Shown here in pieces: positions 9,904-21,703 of a stretch of 33,640 nt of DNA; positions within the stretch are counted from its first letter, which is position 1, and each line of letters opens with the position of its first letter. The position numbers and the translations under genes were made by a program. The DNA comes from Mycolicibacterium sp. Its GTDB lineage: Bacteria > Actinomycetota > Actinomycetes > Mycobacteriales > Mycobacteriaceae. Under the pieces are notes generated by a model. That model did no database searches and had not been told where the DNA came from. It saw only the letters and a list, made by a program, of their open reading frames with translations. The stretch covers positions 1 to 33,640 of the forward strand of contig DAOUYK010000005.1 in NCBI GenBank assembly GCA_030666145.1. The letters run 5' to 3'.

Positions 9904-11132
9904 CCCATCCCGATCCCACACTCTTCGGCCACGATCCATGGTGGCTGATGCTGGCCAAGGCACTCGGCGTGTTCGTATTTCTGCTGCTGACGGTGCTTGC
10001 GGCGATTTTGATCGAGCGGAAAATACTGGGCCGCATGCAGTTACGTCTCGGCCCTAACCGCGTGGGCCCACGTGGACTACTGCAGTCACTTGTCGACGGT
10101 GTCAAACTCGCCCTCAAAGAAGGGTTGATCCCTGCCGGGGTCGATAAACGGATCTACCTCGCCGCACCGGTGATCGCGGTGATCCCGGCATTCATGGCAT
10201 TCGCCGTTATCCCGATGGGCGGTGAGGTGTCAGTCTTCGGCCATCGCACGCCGCTGCAGCTGACAGACTTGCCCGTCGCGGTTCTCTACATCCTCGCGGC
10301 CACCTCGATCGGTGTGTACGGGATCGTTTTGGCCGGCTGGGCGTCGGGATCGGTGTACCCACTATTGGGCGGGCTACGGTCGTCGGCGCAGGTTGTCTCC
10401 TATGAGATCGCGATGGGGTTGTCGTTCGTCGCGGTCTTCATCTACGCGGGAACGATGTCGACATCAGGAATCGTTGCTGCCCAAAACGACACCTGGTTCG
10501 TGTTCCTGCTGCTGCCGGCCTTCCTTGTGTACCTGACCTCGATGATCGGCGAAACTAACCGGGCGCCGTTCGATCTGCCCGAGGCCGAGGGCGAACTGGT
10601 CGGCGGCTTCCACACCGAGTACTCGTCGCTGAAGTTCGCCATGTTCATGCTGGCCGAGTATGTCAATATGACCACGGTGTCGGCGCTGGCCACGACCTTG
10701 TTCCTGGGCGGCTGGCATGCCCCGTGGCCAATCAGCATCATCGATGGCGCCAACACCGGATGGTGGCCACTGCTGTGGTTTACCGCGAAGGTGTGGGTGT
10801 TCTTGTTCGTGTTCATGTGGCTGCGCGCTACCCTGCCCCGAATGCGCTACGACCAGTTCATGGTGTTGGGCTGGAAGGTCCTGATCCCGGTGGCTCTGGG
10901 CTGGGCGATGTTCGTCGCGATCACCCGCACGCTACGCGACTACGGCTACCAAGCCTGGGCCACCGGACTGGTAGGCGCAGGCGTGATCGTCGCCGTCGTG
11001 TCGATTCTCTTGGGGTGGAAGGCGGTTCGCGCCAGAAAGCGTCGCAGAACCCCGACACCACTCGTCCAATCGGTGGACGGCGGTGCATTCCCGGTGCCGC
11101 CCATGCCGGTGAAGGAGCCCGCAGATGCCTAA
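9900..11132 (+). CDS. nuoH: NADH-quinone oxidoreductase subunit H
   Basis: NuoH is the membrane subunit that connects the peripheral arm to the proton-pumping arm and lines the quinone entry. The 410-residue product has about eight or nine hydrophobic helices, the signature [19 protein letters not shown] near the N-terminus, [10 protein letters not shown], and the acidic loop [25 protein letters not shown] basic C-terminal tail (ARKRRR) follows. GTG 9900 overlaps the nuoG stop (GTGA); the track start at 9810 lies within nuoG. Confidence 0.97.
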   Translation: MTHPDPTLFGHDPWWLMLAKALGVFVFLLLTVLAAILIERKILGRMQLRLGPNRVGPRGLLQSLVDGVKLALKEGLIPAGVDKRIYLAAPVIAVIPAFMAFAVIPMGGEVSVFGHRTPLQLTDLPVAVLYILAATSIGVYGIVLAGWASGSVYPLLGGLRSSAQVVSYEIAMGLSFVAVFIYAGTMSTSGIVAAQNDTWFVFLLLPAFLVYLTSMIGETNRAPFDLPEAEGELVGGFHTEYSSLKFAMFMLAEYVNMTTVSALATTLFLGGWHAPWPISIIDGANTGWWPLLWFTAKVWVFLFVFMWLRATLPRMRYDQFMVLGWKVLIPVALGWAMFVAITRTLRDYGYQAWATGLVGAGVIVAVVSILLGWKAVRARKRRRTPTPLVQSVDGGAFPVPPMPVKEPADA

Positions 11133-11646
11133 GTTTCTCGACGCACTCGCCGGCTTCGGGGTCACTTTCGGCTCCATGTTCAAGAAGCCGGTGACCGAGG
11201 AATACCCGGAGGAGCCCGGACCCGTGGCTCCGCGCTACCACGGCCGCCACCAACTCAACCGGTATCCCGATGGCTTGGAGAAGTGCATCGGCTGCGAGCT
11301 GTGCGCGTGGGCCTGCCCTGCCGACGCGATCTTCGTCGAAGGTGCCGACAACACCCAGGAAGAACGGTATTCGCCCGGCGAGCGCTACGGCCGCGTGTAT
11401 CAGATCAACTATCTGCGCTGCATCGGCTGCGGTTTGTGTATAGAAGCCTGCCCCACCCGTGCACTGACGATGACCAACGACTACGAGATGGCCGACGACA
11501 ACCGCGCCGATCTCATTCTGGGCAAGGACAAGTTGCTCGCACCGCTGCAGCCGGGGATGGAGCAGCCGCCACATCCGATGGTTGCCGACAGCACCGACGA
11601 CGACTATTACCTCGGCAACATCCGCCCCGCCGAGGAGGCGCGGTGA
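11125..11646 (+). CDS. nuoI: NADH-quinone oxidoreductase subunit I
   Basis: NuoI is the 8Fe ferredoxin-like subunit that carries clusters N6a and N6b. The 173-residue product has two full motifs: [12 protein letters not shown] (C54, C57, C60, C64) and [12 protein letters not shown] (C99, C102, C105, C109). The ATG at 11125 lies 8 bases inside the end of nuoH, with AAGGAG 7 bases upstream. As I recall, M. tuberculosis NuoI is longer at the C-terminus (about 211 residues); the shorter tail here is outside the cluster domain. Confidence 0.97.
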   Translation: MPKFLDALAGFGVTFGSMFKKPVTEEYPEEPGPVAPRYHGRHQLNRYPDGLEKCIGCELCAWACPADAIFVEGADNTQEERYSPGERYGRVYQINYLRCIGCGLCIEACPTRALTMTNDYEMADDNRADLILGKDKLLAPLQPGMEQPPHPMVADSTDDDYYLGNIRPAEEAR

Positions 11647-12434
11647 CAACCGAAGTCTTCGCCGCAATCGCGGACTCCGGGGGCCAGGCCGGCTATACCA
11701 GCACCAGTGAAGCCATTCTGTTCTGGGTCCTCGCGGTGGTTTCGGTGATCGGAGCCGTCGTTGTGGTCGCCTCGCCGAAGGCGGTCTACTCAGCGATCGC
11801 GCTTGCGCTCACAATGATTGCGCTGGCCGTGCTCTACATCGCCCAGGACGCACCTTTCCTCGGAGTGGTTCAGGTGGTGGTCTACACCGGTGCGGTCATG
11901 ATGTTGTTCCTGTTCGTGCTTATGCTGATCGGCGTCGACTCTTCGGAGTCCCTGGCGGAAACCCTTCGCGGACAACGTCTCGCCGCGATCTGCACCGGGG
12001 CCGGATTCGGCGTCCTGTTGATCGCCGGCATCGGCAACGTCTCGGTGGCCGGGTTCACCGGCCTGACCGAGGCCAACGCCGACGGAAACGTCGAGGGGTT
12101 GGCGGCACTGATCTTCACCAAGTACCTGTGGGCCTTCGAGTTGACCGGAACACTGCTGATCACAGCCACACTGGGGGCGATGCTGCTGGCCCACCGGGAG
12201 CGCCTCGCACATCGCAAGACCCAGCGTGAATTGGCCGCCGAACGGTTCGCCCCCGGCGGGCACCCGACAACACTGCCGAACCCGGGTGTGTACGCCCGGC
12301 ACAACGCCGTCGACATGCCGGCCCGACTGCCAGACGGCTCGGCCTCCGAACTGTCGGTGAGCGCGATCCTGCAGCTGCGCGCGGTTCCCGCTGACGAGGA
12401 CGGGGATGAAGACGGCGACGGTGACCGCAGGTGA
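11643..12434 (+). CDS. nuoJ: NADH-quinone oxidoreductase subunit J
   Basis: NuoJ is a membrane subunit of complex I next to NuoK and NuoA. The 263-residue product has five hydrophobic segments with the family patterns [22 protein letters not shown] and [23 protein letters not shown] soluble 80-residue C-terminal tail ends in an acidic Asp/Glu/Gly run ([13 protein letters not shown]). The start is GTG 11643, overlapping the nuoI stop; the track ORF from 11283 runs through nuoI in another frame. Confidence 0.96.
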   Translation: MTTEVFAAIADSGGQAGYTSTSEAILFWVLAVVSVIGAVVVVASPKAVYSAIALALTMIALAVLYIAQDAPFLGVVQVVVYTGAVMMLFLFVLMLIGVDSSESLAETLRGQRLAAICTGAGFGVLLIAGIGNVSVAGFTGLTEANADGNVEGLAALIFTKYLWAFELTGTLLITATLGAMLLAHRERLAHRKTQRELAAERFAPGGHPTTLPNPGVYARHNAVDMPARLPDGSASELSVSAILQLRAVPADEDGDEDGDGDRR

Positions 12435-12730
12435 ATCCAGACAACTATCTCTATCTTTCGGCGCTGCTGTTCACCATCGGCGCTGCGGGAGTGTTGTTGC
12501 GCCGCAACGCGCTCATCATGTTCATGTGCATCGAACTGATGCTCAACGCTGCAAACCTGGCGTTCGTCGCCTTCTCTCGCATGCACGGGCACCTCGACGG
12601 GCAGGTGGTGGCGTTCTTCACGATGGTGGTCGCCGCGTGTGAAGTAGTGATCGGATTGGCTATCATCATGACCATCTTCCGGACCCGACGCTCGGCCAAC
12701 GTCGACGATGCAAGTCTGTTGAAGCACTGA
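12431..12730 (+). CDS. nuoK: NADH-quinone oxidoreductase subunit K
   Basis: NuoK is a 99-residue membrane subunit with three helices, related to MnhC/MrpC antiporter subunits. The membrane Glu residues used in proton transfer are present in [19 protein letters not shown] and [20 protein letters not shown] 12431 overlaps the nuoJ stop. A 39-base gap to nuoL follows, the only non-overlapping junction in the operon. Confidence 0.97.
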   Translation: MNPDNYLYLSALLFTIGAAGVLLRRNALIMFMCIELMLNAANLAFVAFSRMHGHLDGQVVAFFTMVVAACEVVIGLAIIMTIFRTRRSANVDDASLLKH

Positions 12731-12769
12731 TGAGCGCTTGCGCGAAGAAGAGACGGACCTGAGGCCCGC

Positions 12770-14677
12770 ATGGCATTTCCTGTGTGGCTTGTAATCGCGC
12801 TCCCGCTAACCAGCGCAGTGATTCTGCTGCTCGCGGGCCGGCGCTCCGATCGGTGGGGCCATCTGCTGGGCACGCTTGCCTCAATCGCGTCTTTCGGTTG
12901 TGGTGCAGCCCTGTTCGTTGACATGCTCGGCCGCGACTCCGATAGCAGGTTGATCCACGAGTCACTCTTTTCATGGGTTTCGGTCGGCGTGCTGCATGTC
13001 GACTTCGGCCTGCAACTCGACCAGCTCTCGATGTGCTTCGTGCTGCTCATCACCGGGGTCGGATCGTTGATCCACATCTATTCCATCGGCTACATGGCCG
13101 AGGACCCAGGTCGTCGCCGATTTTTCGGCTACCTCAACTTGTTCCTTGCCGCCATGCTGCTACTCGTGCTCGCCGACAACTACCTGGGCCTGTACATGGG
13201 CTGGGAGGGCGTGGGTCTGGCGTCCTACCTGCTCATCGGATTCTGGTCGGACAAGCCGTCGGCCGCCACTGCGGCCAAGAAGGCCTTCGTTGTCAACCGG
13301 GTCGGCGACATCGGTTTGGCGGTGGCCTTGATGGTGATGTTCGCTGCCGTCGGATCTGTCTCATTTTCCACGGTTTTCGGCGCCGCGCCCGGGCTCACCG
13401 AGGGCACGTTGACCGCGATCGGATTGATGCTGCTATTGGCCGCGTGCGGCAAGTCCGCGCAGGTCCCGCTGCAGTCCTGGCTCGGCGACGCGATGGAAGG
13501 CCCGACACCAGTTTCGGCACTGATCCACGCGGCCACGATGGTCACCGCGGGCGTGTATCTGATCGTGCGGTCGGGACCAGTCTTCGATCTGGCCCCGCAT
13601 GCTCAGACCGCGGTGGTAGTCGTCGGTGCGGTGACACTGCTGTTCGGGGCGGTCATCGGCTGCGCAAAGGACGACATCAAGAAGGCGTTGGCCGCCTCCA
13701 CGATGAGCCAAATCGGTTACATGGTGCTGGCCGCGGGGCTGGGGCCCGCCGGGTACGCCTTCGCGATCATGCACCTGTTGACGCACGGATTCTTCAAAGC
13801 CGGCCTGTTCCTGGGCGCCGGTTCGGTCATGCACGCCATGGATGACGAGGTGAACATGCGCCGCTACGGCGGACTGCGAACGGTGCTGCCGATCACCTTC
13901 GCGACATTCGGGCTTGGTTACCTGGCCATTATCGGCGTGCCACCTCTGTCCGGCTTCTTCTCCAAGGACGGGATTATCGAGGCTGCGCTGGGAGCGGGCG
14001 GCATGAAGGGCGTCATCCTCGGTGGCGCAACGATTCTGGGTGCGGGCATCACCGCCTTCTACATGACTCGGGTGATGTTGATGACGTTCTTCGGGCCCAG
14101 GCGTTGGACTGGGACCGACGACGCGACGGGAGAGAACCACGGGCCACATCCGCACGAATCCCCCGCGGTGATGACGTGGCCGATGATTCTGCTCGCGGTC
14201 GGCTCGGTCACCGCCGGCGGAGCGCTTGCGATCGGGGGCACGCTCGAGCACTGGCTGGAGCCGGTGGTGGGCGCGCACGAAAACCACCATGTGCTGCCGG
14301 TCTGGGTGGTCACGGCGATCGTCTTGTCCGTTGTGGCCGTGGGCATTGCTATCGCTTACCGGATGTATGGCTCGCGACCGGTTACTGCCGAGGTGCCTGC
14401 CGGGTCGGCGCTGACGGTGGCGGCGCGCCAAGACCTCTACAGCGACGCGTTCAACGAGAAAGTGCTGATGCGCCCCGGCGCGGTCATCACCGCAGGGCTG
14501 GTGGAGATTGATGACGAAGCGGTGGACGGCGCGGGTAGCGGGCTGGCCGCAGCCGTCAGTCGCCTCTCCGATGGCCTGCGCCAGCTGCAGACCGGGTTTG
14601 CACGGTCTTACGCCCTATCGATGCTTGCCGGAGCTGTCCTCGTCGTCGCGGCGATACTGGCGGTGAACCTGTGGTGA
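12770..14677 (+). CDS. nuoL: NADH-quinone oxidoreductase subunit L
   Basis: NuoL is the distal antiporter-like proton-pumping subunit. It has 635 residues and is hydrophobic throughout, with the core patterns [69 protein letters not shown] and a C-terminal extension expected to form the long lateral helix. The conserved Glu in GWEGVGL and Lys in AKKAF are present. ATG 12770 is preceded by a weak GAGG; the 39-base gap after nuoK holds no ORF. Confidence 0.97.
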   Translation: MAFPVWLVIALPLTSAVILLLAGRRSDRWGHLLGTLASIASFGCGAALFVDMLGRDSDSRLIHESLFSWVSVGVLHVDFGLQLDQLSMCFVLLITGVGSLIHIYSIGYMAEDPGRRRFFGYLNLFLAAMLLLVLADNYLGLYMGWEGVGLASYLLIGFWSDKPSAATAAKKAFVVNRVGDIGLAVALMVMFAAVGSVSFSTVFGAAPGLTEGTLTAIGLMLLLAACGKSAQVPLQSWLGDAMEGPTPVSALIHAATMVTAGVYLIVRSGPVFDLAPHAQTAVVVVGAVTLLFGAVIGCAKDDIKKALAASTMSQIGYMVLAAGLGPAGYAFAIMHLLTHGFFKAGLFLGAGSVMHAMDDEVNMRRYGGLRTVLPITFATFGLGYLAIIGVPPLSGFFSKDGIIEAALGAGGMKGVILGGATILGAGITAFYMTRVMLMTFFGPRRWTGTDDATGENHGPHPHESPAVMTWPMILLAVGSVTAGGALAIGGTLEHWLEPVVGAHENHHVLPVWVVTAIVLSVVAVGIAIAYRMYGSRPVTAEVPAGSALTVAARQDLYSDAFNEKVLMRPGAVITAGLVEIDDEAVDGAGSGLAAAVSRLSDGLRQLQTGFARSYALSMLAGAVLVVAAILAVNLW

Positions 14678-16251
14678 CTTCATTCCCCTGGCTGACGGCG
14701 CTTTGGGCGATTCCCATGCTTGGCGCGGTGTCGGTGATGCTGCTACCTGCCGCTCGGCGCACTCTGGCGAAATGGGTCGCGCTGGCGGTGTCGTTGGCGG
14801 TCCTGGCGGTCACCGCGGTGGTGGTTATCGGGTTCGACCCGGCTGGGCAGCAGTACCAGTTCGTCGAGTCCCACACCTGGATACCGTCGTTCGGTACCGG
14901 CTACATCCTAGGCGTCGACGGCATCGCGTTGGCGCTGGTTGTGCTCACCGCGGTCCTGGTGCCCCTGCTGATCATCGCCGGCTGGAACGACGCGCGCGAC
15001 CAGCTCAGCTGGGGTGGCCGCTCAGTGCATATCTACTTCGCACTGACTCTCGCCGTCGAAGGCATGGTCCTGATCTCGCTCGTGTCGCTGGACATCCTGC
15101 TGTTCTACGTGTTCTTCGAGGCCATGCTAATCCCGATGTACTTCCTGATCGGCGGGTTCGGCGGGGAGCACCGGAGCGCGGCTGCGGTGAAATTCCTGCT
15201 GTACAACCTCTTCGGCGGCCTGATCATGCTGGCGGCGGTAGTCGGCCTGTATGTGGTGACCGCACAAAGCGACGCCTTCGCCGCCGGAACGTTCGACTTC
15301 CGCGGGATCGTCGCTGCGGTGGCCAGCGGCGAGTTCATGGTGAACCCGATGGTGATGCATCTACTCTTCGGCGGCTTCATGTTCGCGTTCGCCGTCAAGG
15401 CGCCACTATGGCCGTTTCATCGTTGGCTTCCTGACGCAGCGGTCGAAGCGACACCGGCCAGTGCGGTACTGATGATGGCGATCATGGACAAAGTCGGCAC
15501 CTTCGGCATGCTCCGGTACTGCCTGCAGTTGTTCCCCGAATCCGCTTCCTATTTCAGCCCACTGATCATCACGCTCGCAGTAATCGGGATTGTCTACGGC
15601 GCCGTCCTCGCGATCGGCCAAACCGACGTCATGCGGCTGATCGCCTACACGTCGATCTCGCACTTCGGCTTCATCATCCTTGGCATCTTCGTGATGACCA
15701 GCCAGGGGCAGTCTGGGTCGACGCTGTACATGATCAATCACGGCATCTCCACCGCGGCACTGTTCCTGATCGCCGGGTTCCTGGTGTCCCGGCGAGGATC
15801 TCGCCTCATCAGCGCATACGGTGGGGTGCAGAAGGTGGCACCGGTGCTGGCTGGAACCTTCCTGGTGTCCGGCCTGGCGACGCTGTCACTGCCCGGCCTG
15901 GCCCCGTTCATCAGCGAATTCCTGGTCCTCATAGGCACATTCACCCGCTACCCGGCCTTTGCCGTCATAGCCGCCAGCGCCCTGGTGCTCTCCGCGATCT
16001 ACGTTCTGTGGATGTACCAGCGAATGATGACTGGGCCCGTGCCCGACGACTTAGCCGCGGGCAAGTACAAGCTACCGGACCTGGTGCCGCGTGAGATCGC
16101 GGTCGTCGCTCCGCTGATCGCGCTTCTGTTGGTGCTCGGGGTGTATCCAAAACCTGCGCTCGAGGTCATCAACCCCGCGGTCACCCACACCTTGATCACT
16201 ATCGACCAGCCTGACCCGGAACCCAATATGGCGGAAGGCCCGGCACGATGA
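14674..16251 (+). CDS. nuoM: NADH-quinone oxidoreductase subunit M
   Basis: NuoM is the second antiporter-like pumping subunit. The product of about 525 residues has about 14 helices, with the pumping-site Glu in [32 protein letters not shown], and [27 protein letters not shown]. Two GTG codons at 14671 and 14674 are possible starts; 14674 gives the GTGA overlap with the nuoL stop used elsewhere in this operon. Both give essentially the same protein. Confidence 0.97.
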   Translation: MTSFPWLTALWAIPMLGAVSVMLLPAARRTLAKWVALAVSLAVLAVTAVVVIGFDPAGQQYQFVESHTWIPSFGTGYILGVDGIALALVVLTAVLVPLLIIAGWNDARDQLSWGGRSVHIYFALTLAVEGMVLISLVSLDILLFYVFFEAMLIPMYFLIGGFGGEHRSAAAVKFLLYNLFGGLIMLAAVVGLYVVTAQSDAFAAGTFDFRGIVAAVASGEFMVNPMVMHLLFGGFMFAFAVKAPLWPFHRWLPDAAVEATPASAVLMMAIMDKVGTFGMLRYCLQLFPESASYFSPLIITLAVIGIVYGAVLAIGQTDVMRLIAYTSISHFGFIILGIFVMTSQGQSGSTLYMINHGISTAALFLIAGFLVSRRGSRLISAYGGVQKVAPVLAGTFLVSGLATLSLPGLAPFISEFLVLIGTFTRYPAFAVIAASALVLSAIYVLWMYQRMMTGPVPDDLAAGKYKLPDLVPREIAVVAPLIALLLVLGVYPKPALEVINPAVTHTLITIDQPDPEPNMAEGPAR

Positions 16252-17828
16252 GCCTGCCCACACCTTCCGTCGAATACGCATTGATCTCCCCCATGCTCAT
16301 CGTGCTCGGTGCGGCCGTCCTCGGCGTCCTCGTCGAGGCGTTCCTGCCCCGCCGGCGACGCTACGCAGCTCAAGTGAGCCTCAGCCTCACCGCACTGGTT
16401 GCGGCATTCGTCGCTGTCTTGATGATTGTCCGAGGCCTACACGGCGGCAACGGTTCCAGCGCCGTGATGGGAGCCGTAGCCATTGATAAGCCCGCACTCT
16501 TCCTGCAGGGCACCATCCTGGTGATTTCGGTGCTGGGCATTCTGCTCATCGGCGAGCGCCGGATTGCGATCTCGGGCAAAGACCTCGACGGGCCCCGGAG
16601 TGCTGGACTAGACGCGTTCACACCCCAGGCCTCGACGATTCCGGGGAGTGTCACCGAGCAGCAGGCCACCAGGGAGGGTCTCGTTCAGACCGAGGTGTTC
16701 CCGCTGACCATGTTCGCCATCGGCGGCATGTTGATCTTCCCGGCGGCCAACGATCTGCTGACAATGTTCATCGCGCTGGAAGTGCTGTCGCTTCCGTTGT
16801 ACCTGCTGTGCGGGCTGGCACGACGGCGACGGTTGCTTTCGCAGGAGTCGGCGCTGAAGTACTTTCTGCTGGGCGCATTCTCGTCGGCGTTTTTCCTCTA
16901 CGGCGCGGCCATGCTGTACGGCTACGCGGGCACCCTGACCCTGCACGGCATCGCCGACGCGGTGGCCTCGGACGCCGGAAAACCGTCTCTGGCGCTCATC
17001 GGTATCGGCTTGCTGTTGGTCGGTGTGCTGTTCAAAGTCGGCGCCGTGCCTTTCCATTCGTGGATTCCGGACGTGTATCAGGGGGCCCCTACCCCGATAA
17101 CCGCGTTCATGTCTGCGGCCACCAAAATCGCCGCGTTCGGCGCGATGCTGCGCTTGTTCTACGTGGCGCTGCCCGAGCTGCACACCGACTGGCGGCCCGT
17201 GCTGTGGGCGATCGCGATCCTGACGATGGTGGTCGGTACGGTCACTGCGGTCGCCCAAACCGATGTGAAGCGGATGCTGGGGTATTCGGCGGTGGCGCAC
17301 AGCGGTTTCGTCCTGGTCGGCCTGATCGCCGGCAACGAAGCCGGGTTGTCATCGACACTGTTCTATTTGTTCGTCTACGGCTTCTCTACGGTCGGAGCCT
17401 TCGCCGTGGCGGGCCTGGTGCGCGACGCGGATGGTGAGGAGGACACCGCATTGACGCGGTGGGCCGGCCTGGGCAAGCGTTATCCCGTTATCGGCACTGT
17501 CTTCTCGCTGTTCCTGCTGGCATTCGCCGGGATCCCGTTGACCAGTGGATTCGTCGGCAAGTTCGCAGTGTTCAAAGCTGCCGGCGAAGGTGGCGCAATC
17601 CCGCTGGTTGTGGTCGGCGTGATTGCCAGCGCTATCGCGGCGTACTTCTACGTGCGGGTGATCGTATTGATGTTCTTCACCGAACGTCCCGAGGACGCCC
17701 CCGCGGTGGTGGTTCCCAGCGCGCTGACTACTGCTGTCATCACGGTCACCGCGGCAGTTACTTTCACCCTCGGCGCGCTGCCGCAGCCCGTGCTCGACCT
17801 GGCGAACTCGGCCGGCCGGTTCCTGTGA
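16248..17828 (+). CDS. nuoN: NADH-quinone oxidoreductase subunit N
   Basis: NuoN is the third antiporter-like pumping subunit and the last gene of the operon. The 526-residue product shows FIALEVLSLPLYLLCGLARR (membrane Glu), ESALKYFLLGAFSSAFFLYGAAMLYG and KVGAVPFHSWIPDVYQGAPTPITAFMS. Its ATG overlaps the nuoM stop as ATGA. It ends 13 bases from the stop of the convergent tetR gene, so no room remains for a separate terminator; transcripts probably overlap. Confidence 0.97.
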   Translation: MSLPTPSVEYALISPMLIVLGAAVLGVLVEAFLPRRRRYAAQVSLSLTALVAAFVAVLMIVRGLHGGNGSSAVMGAVAIDKPALFLQGTILVISVLGILLIGERRIAISGKDLDGPRSAGLDAFTPQASTIPGSVTEQQATREGLVQTEVFPLTMFAIGGMLIFPAANDLLTMFIALEVLSLPLYLLCGLARRRRLLSQESALKYFLLGAFSSAFFLYGAAMLYGYAGTLTLHGIADAVASDAGKPSLALIGIGLLLVGVLFKVGAVPFHSWIPDVYQGAPTPITAFMSAATKIAAFGAMLRLFYVALPELHTDWRPVLWAIAILTMVVGTVTAVAQTDVKRMLGYSAVAHSGFVLVGLIAGNEAGLSSTLFYLFVYGFSTVGAFAVAGLVRDADGEEDTALTRWAGLGKRYPVIGTVFSLFLLAFAGIPLTSGFVGKFAVFKAAGEGGAIPLVVVGVIASAIAAYFYVRVIVLMFFTERPEDAPAVVVPSALTTAVITVTAAVTFTLGALPQPVLDLANSAGRFL

Positions 17829-17841
17829 TACGAATTCCGGG

Positions 17842-19625
<1,784 letters not shown>

Positions 19626-19626
<1 letters not shown>

Positions 19627-20741
19627 TGCTTGGACCGATGGACGAATACCCGGTTCACCAAGTACCCCAGCCGATCGCGTGGCCTGGGTCCTCGGACCGC
19701 AATTTCTACGACCGTGCGTACTACAACGCCCACGATCGCACCGGCGACATCTTCGTCATCACCGGGATCGGCTATTACCCGAACCTCGGAGTGAAGGACG
19801 CCTACCTACTCGTGCGGCGCGGAGATACCCAGACCGCGGTCCACCTGTCCGGAGCCATCGACCAGGACAGGCTTAACCAGCATGTCGGCGCCTACCGTAT
19901 CGATGTCATCGAACCGCTGAACAAACTGCGCATCGTGCTCGACGAAACCGAGGGAATAGCAGCTGATCTCACGTTTGATGGCCTGTTCGACGTCGTTCAG
20001 GAACAGCCCCACATTATGCGGCGAGGAAACCGCGTAACCCTGGACGCGCAACGGTTCGCGCAGGTGGGAAGCTGGAGCGGCCAACTCTCGATCGACGGCG
20101 AGGACATCAAGATCGACCCCGCCCGCTGGATCGGCACCCGTGACCGATCCTGGGGTATCCGGCCCGTCGGCGAAGCCGAGGCCGCAGGCAGGCCCGACGA
20201 CCCTCCCTTCGAGGGCATGTGGTGGCTGTACGTACCGATGGCGTTCGACGACTTCGGAATCGTCGTCATCATCCAGGAAGACGCAAGCGGGTTCCGTTCG
20301 CTCAACGACTGCACACGGATCTGGAAAGACGGCCGCGTCGAGCAGCTGGGGTGGCCACGGGTCCGGGTCAAGTATCAGTCCGGCACCCGTATCCCCACCG
20401 GCGCAACGATCGATGCGACGGATTCAGCGGGTGCGTTGCTCCGTTTTCAGGTGGAGTCCAAGCTCGCGGTACCGATCCACGTGGGCGGTGGGTATGGCGG
20501 TGATTCCGACTGGCTGCACGGGATGTGGCGGGGCGAGAACTTCACCGAACGGCTGACCTACGACATGAACGACGCGGCGATCATCGGTCGAGCCGGGTTC
20601 GGCGTCATTGACCATGTCGGGCGGGCCGTCTACCGCGACGTCGACGGATCCGAACGCGAGGGCTGGGGCCTCTTCGAGCATGGGGCACTCGGCAGACACG
20701 ATCCGTCGGGCTTCGCCGATTGGCTCACCGTCGCGCCCTAA
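19626..20741 (+). CDS. Conserved protein of unknown function (Rv3169-like, AttH/lipocalin-like)
   Basis: The 371-residue protein has no signal peptide or membrane segment. It is rich in beta patterns: DIFVITGIGYYPNLGVKDAYLLVRRGD near the N-terminus, SWGIRPVGEAE in the middle with a following MWWLYVPMAF, and a C-terminal EREGWGLFEHGALGRH. These resemble tandem lipocalin-like AttH/DUF7064-7065 proteins (family assignment from memory). In M. tuberculosis the equivalent gene also follows the kinase. Coupling by TGATG suggests a shared task, perhaps binding or converting the kinase substrate. No catalytic motif is recognised. A CCTTC-GGCT-GAAGG hairpin follows the stop. Confidence 0.75.
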
Positions 20742-20755
20742 CCTTCGGCTGAAGG
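20742..20755 (+). terminator. Weak hairpin after the kinase/partner operon
   Basis: CCTTC-GGCT-GAAGG starts directly after the TAA of the Rv3169-like gene. There is no T-tract, so it would be at best a weak or non-canonical terminator, as is usual in mycobacteria. Confidence 0.3.
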
Positions 20756-20791
20756 GGACCGGCTTTCTTACAGCCATACTGGGGACCAGGC

Positions 20792-20829
20792 TCTCGCACG
20801 GACGAGCAGGCTTCTCACACGGACGAGCA
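20792..20829. repeat. 21-bp-period tandem duplication
   Basis: The 17-mer TCTCGCACGGACGAGCA at 20792-20808 recurs at 20813-20829 with one change. The rest of 20756-20966 has no ORF I can support; it holds a GAGGCGG/CCGCCTC inverted repeat (20872-20904) and the PAS gene's GGAGG. Confidence 0.6.
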
Positions 20830-20966
20830 CGACAACGAGGAGGTCGATGGACTGGCTCGATTCCTAAGACCGAGGCGGCTCTCGGTGTCCGTGTCAACCG
20901 CCTCTATTGCTTTCGCCATTTCTGAAGGATAACGGTATTCCAAGAAAAGCTGGAGGCACCCCGAGA

Positions 20967-21392
20967 GTGGTTGTGCATACAAGGGCGGCGACGTCATCAG
21001 GTGTTCACGAATCGGTTATTGTTATCGATGCCGCTGGGCTGATCGTCAGATTTGATGGCGGTGCGGAACGGACTTTCGGTTACCCGGCCGACGAGGTGAT
21101 CGGCAAGAACGTTCGCTGGCTCATGCCTGATCCGTACCGGTCCGAGCATGAACAGTACCTAGCCGACTACCTTCGCACTGGCGAGGACCACGTCATCGGT
21201 ATCGGCGGGAAGGCGTGTGGATACGCCCGGACACCCTTGACCCACAACGTGTTCCGGTATCCCGGGCGGTGCTCGACGAGCAGTGCACCCGCTTTCACGG
21301 CGCCACCAGCGACATCGCCGCCGACAAGATGCGGTCGCTGTTCTCCCTCGATCGCTGGACAGATGATGCCATGGCACTCATCGACGCGATGA
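20967..21392 (+). pseudogene. FixL-type PAS domain fragment
   Basis: From GTG 20967 (GGAGG 10 bases upstream) the frame encodes a PAS core: SVIVIDAAGLIVRFDGGAERTFGY, EVIGKNVRWLMPDPYRSEHEQYL, DHVIGIGG. It stops resembling PAS after GIGGK, where FixL-type domains continue with a GRRKDGSxFP strand. The remaining residues to the stop at 21392 look like out-of-frame sequence. The His aligned with the FixL heme ligand is present, but the Arg after GIG is Gly. The fragment lacks the last PAS strands, so it is probably non-functional. Confidence 0.65.
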
Positions 21393-21610
21393 ACGTCGCA
21401 CTCGATACGAGCAAGAACGACGATTCGACCGAGAACGCCGCCTTCGAGTTCGCTTTGTCGATCGCTGTGGTCCGGCATCTTCAACTCGACCCGCTGCTAC
21501 CCGTCGAGTTTCTTGGCGACGACTGGCCGGGGCCCACATTACGTAGCACTTGCCGCCGTTTCTACGAGGCATTCAACCAGCGAATGAACAGCACAATCCC
21601 GCAATCGTAG
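21215..21610 (+). pseudogene. C-terminal part of a PaaX-family regulator
   Basis: This frame begins with WIRPDTLDPQR, continues AVLDEQCTRFHGATSD...LFSLDRWTDDAM and ends in LDPLLPVEFLGDDWPGPTLRSTCRRFYEAF. These are the middle and C-terminal patterns of PaaX-type regulators (WIRPDNL and LLPxxWPG). The N-terminal winged helix is absent; in its place, in another frame, lies the PAS fragment. GTG 21215 could start translation, but a PaaX without its DNA-binding domain would not be a normal regulator. I treat it as a remnant. Bases 21611-21703 show nothing. Confidence 0.6.
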
Positions 21611-21703
21611 CGCGCTCACCGCCACTTCCGAGCGCCGCGCCCGATACGCGGATTACAGAAATCGCCCAGGGTGCCGGAATGCGATTTCAGCACGAAGGGG
21701 GAC

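Noticed and set aside
11283-11642. Upstream extension of the nuoJ ORF
   Set aside because: It reads nuoI out of frame; GTG 11643 gives the normal NuoJ length.
12731-12769. Missing gene between nuoK and nuoL
   Set aside because: 39 bases with no ORF; all 14 subunits are accounted for.
13433-14431. 332-residue minus-strand ORF opposite nuoL
   Set aside because: His/Arg/Gln-rich antisense shadow of a high-GC gene.
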